A stretch of DNA of 64,000 nt from Apostichopus californicus (taxonomy: Eukaryota; Echinodermata; Holothuroidea; Aspidochirotida; Stichopodidae), in assembly GCA_020650975.1 (NCBI GenBank), contig JAIPMN010000695.1, forward strand, positions 1 through 64,000, in the 5' to 3' direction. Below, piece after piece: positions 62,426 to 64,000 of this stretch; the stretch's first letter is position 1; every line of letters begins with the position of its first letter. Both the position numbers and the translations under genes were made by a program. The notes below the pieces were generated by a model, which had not been told where the DNA came from, searched no databases, and saw only the letters and a program-made list of their open reading frames with translations.

Positions 62426-64000
62426 AGAGGTTGGGACAAAAGTAGGGATTGTTGTTGGCTGTCTTCATTGTTCACTGGTTAGAACTTTGGGCTGACAACA
62501 CAGCACCTTTTACAACAAACTGACAAATCACTACCCAAAGCCTTCACTTTCATAATCAATGAAAGACTGGGAATTGCACAAACAAGCCAGTGTGCAAAAT
62601 AATAACATGATTACATTGACTGTTTATATAGAGGCTGTATGTACATAGTACAAACACCAACACAGCTGCACACACTAAAAAGAAGCACATGTTTGTCATC
62701 GGTGGATATTAATCTATATATGTACATGTTTAAATGTTTAATACCATGAAAGGCTTAAAAAACTGTACTTCAAATTTCTAAAGTAAAATTCAATAAATAG
62801 GACAATACATATAATCCACACCTTAAAAAGTTCAATTTGATTTAATTTCCTTCTCTTCCTTTTTAAATCAGTTTAAGTTTAAGACAAAAGAAAAAGGAGA
62901 ATGAGGTCGATAAATCAAACAATAAATCTGATATTGAAAGCAGAGATATATAAAAAATTAACAATAAAAGAAGGGATTTTATAGAAACATCAAAGGACTA
63001 CCATTTTGGTCAAAGTTTTAGTACTGTTTAGACAAAAAATACTTTTAAATGATTTCCACTTCTACAGTAGGTCAAAAATTCATATCCTGATGCATTTTTG
63101 ATAACATAGATATTTGGTGAAATATTATAAAATGAACCTAGAAACAGCAAACTGAGCGGCATCATCATGATGAATTAGTTGAAAAATCAGTGTCTTTGTT
63201 TTGTTAGTTTGTTCTTTCTTTCTAGTTTTACAAAGCACCAAATCATAAATCCATCTACAGAAAGAAACTAAATCATTAAGATAAATCTGCATATTAATCG
63301 TGTCAAGAATTTAAGTACTTTGACTGATCTATGTACAGGGAACTGTTCATTTTGTGTCATATTCCCCAAAACTTACTGGTTTGGGGAAGAGGTAATAGGT
63401 GTTATGTGGGGGCACAGTGCTAAAATGTTACCAACTGTTGTAGGCTAGGAAGATTAAGTGCATAAGTAGAATGGAGACAGGTAAGAGAGGAGTGAAGTAA
63501 ATTTCAAGGACAAATACGTAACAAACTTTGCAGCAAATGTGCTCTAATGACAACATAAATCAGCAAAGTCCACTTCCTGGAATGGTCAAGGGTTTATCTG
63601 GCAAAAGTTATTAAGTTTATAATTAATTACCTTTCAAACAAACCCATCTGTTCATATCCCAATTTGGTCATAATTTACCACAACTGTGAATTTTCTATAA
63701 CTTCTAAGATTTTTTCAAAGAAAGTGTCTTTAATATTTCAAATTCTGCTGCCCAATCAGCAGTCAATTGATGAGCATCAAGAAAAAGAAGAAAAATAACA
63801 GAAAAATAAATTTGGCCTCCAAATGTCAGATTAACATTTAAGAAGAAATTAAGCACACTCCCACAGACACTGTCTATATATGACAGCAGTTATTATTGTC
63901 ATCATTATAAGCTGACTTCCCGTACATACCGACCATGCTGCCATAAACAGCCTTAGTATTATTAGAATTTCATTAGTGGTAAGGGGGCCAAAAGCCTGGA

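Larger units (their letters stand above)
58127..64000 (-). other. NPDC1 upstream intron (5' part of gene beyond window)
   Basis: The expected Cys-rich ectodomain exon was not recognised. Contents are the hAT MITE, two gcctgacgtttcaatcctag-type motifs (59948 and 60962), a short tandem repeat of agtagacagtaatatacaag (60098-60160), the polypurine tract at 62158-62425 and one donor-bearing repeat copy at 63370-63505. A weak exon candidate at 59291-59380 is discussed as a finding. Confidence 0.7.

Noticed and set aside
62083-62482. Gly/Arg/Glu-rich and Pro/Ser/Leu-rich frames up to 159 codons
   Set aside because: Generated by the polypurine minisatellite, which lacks stops on either strand.

Overview
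The window looks like nuclear DNA from a marine invertebrate deuterostome, with an echinoderm as the best guess. It is AT-rich by eye and intron-dominated. It is dense in G-tracts, minisatellites, tRNA-derived SINE-like elements, MITEs and CR1/L2-like LINE tails. The species is not determined by the sequence, and the echinoderm call rests on repeat style and gene structure only.

One host gene accounts for essentially all recognisable coding sequence. It is a minus-strand homologue of NPDC1 / C. elegans CAB-1 (neural proliferation, differentiation and control protein 1), spread over more than 54 kb. Six exons are recognised by spliced translation: 58055-58126 (juxtamembrane ectodomain), 36868-37035 (acidic stalk), 31905-31971 (transmembrane helix), 15434-15506 (YGVTGP motif), 12715-12794 (YHYQHQ motif) and 3593-3695 (acidic tail plus TVYECPGLAP). 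All have GT-AG borders and every junction is phase-compatible, giving about 187 residues. The signal peptide and cysteine-rich exon should lie to the right of the window. The extreme C-terminus should lie to the left.

The large intron after the transmembrane exon holds two further coding candidates that fit the same phase. One (25276-25370) is a possible alternative first coding exon starting MNFLVRFFCCGP. It would replace the ectodomain and membrane helix with a short cysteine-containing N-terminus. The other (20057-20227) is a 171-nt phase-symmetric exon encoding a lysine/alanine-rich amphipathic segment with an internal 11-residue repeat. Together they suggest a previously undescribed cytoplasmic, possibly lipid-anchored NPDC1 isoform. 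This is the most interesting signal in the window.

The rest is intron filled with repeats. From left to right these are: a 29-bp minisatellite (1-340); a fold-back MITE (1283-1462); a 31-bp minisatellite (about 4205-4670); two diverged direct repeat copies flanking the 3593-3695 exon; a hairpin (7871-7970); a 77-bp tandem duplication (9586-9735); a degenerate repeat block (15.6-16.3 kb); a 21-22-bp minisatellite with spurious ORFs in several frames (26.5-27.0 kb); a SINE-like element (27.06-27.48 kb); an AT/CCCATAT microsatellite (33.0-33.2 kb); a dispersed repeat family carrying a CAG/GTAAG donor-like motif (nine copies, 38-63.5 kb); CR1/L2-like LINE 3' ends in opposite orientation (42.2 and 45.7 kb); a tRNA-derived SINE (47.7 kb); a complete 338-bp hAT-type MITE with an 8-bp target duplication (58542-58879); and a polypurine tract (62.2-62.4 kb). 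No rRNA, functional tRNA, CRISPR array or prokaryotic operon was seen.
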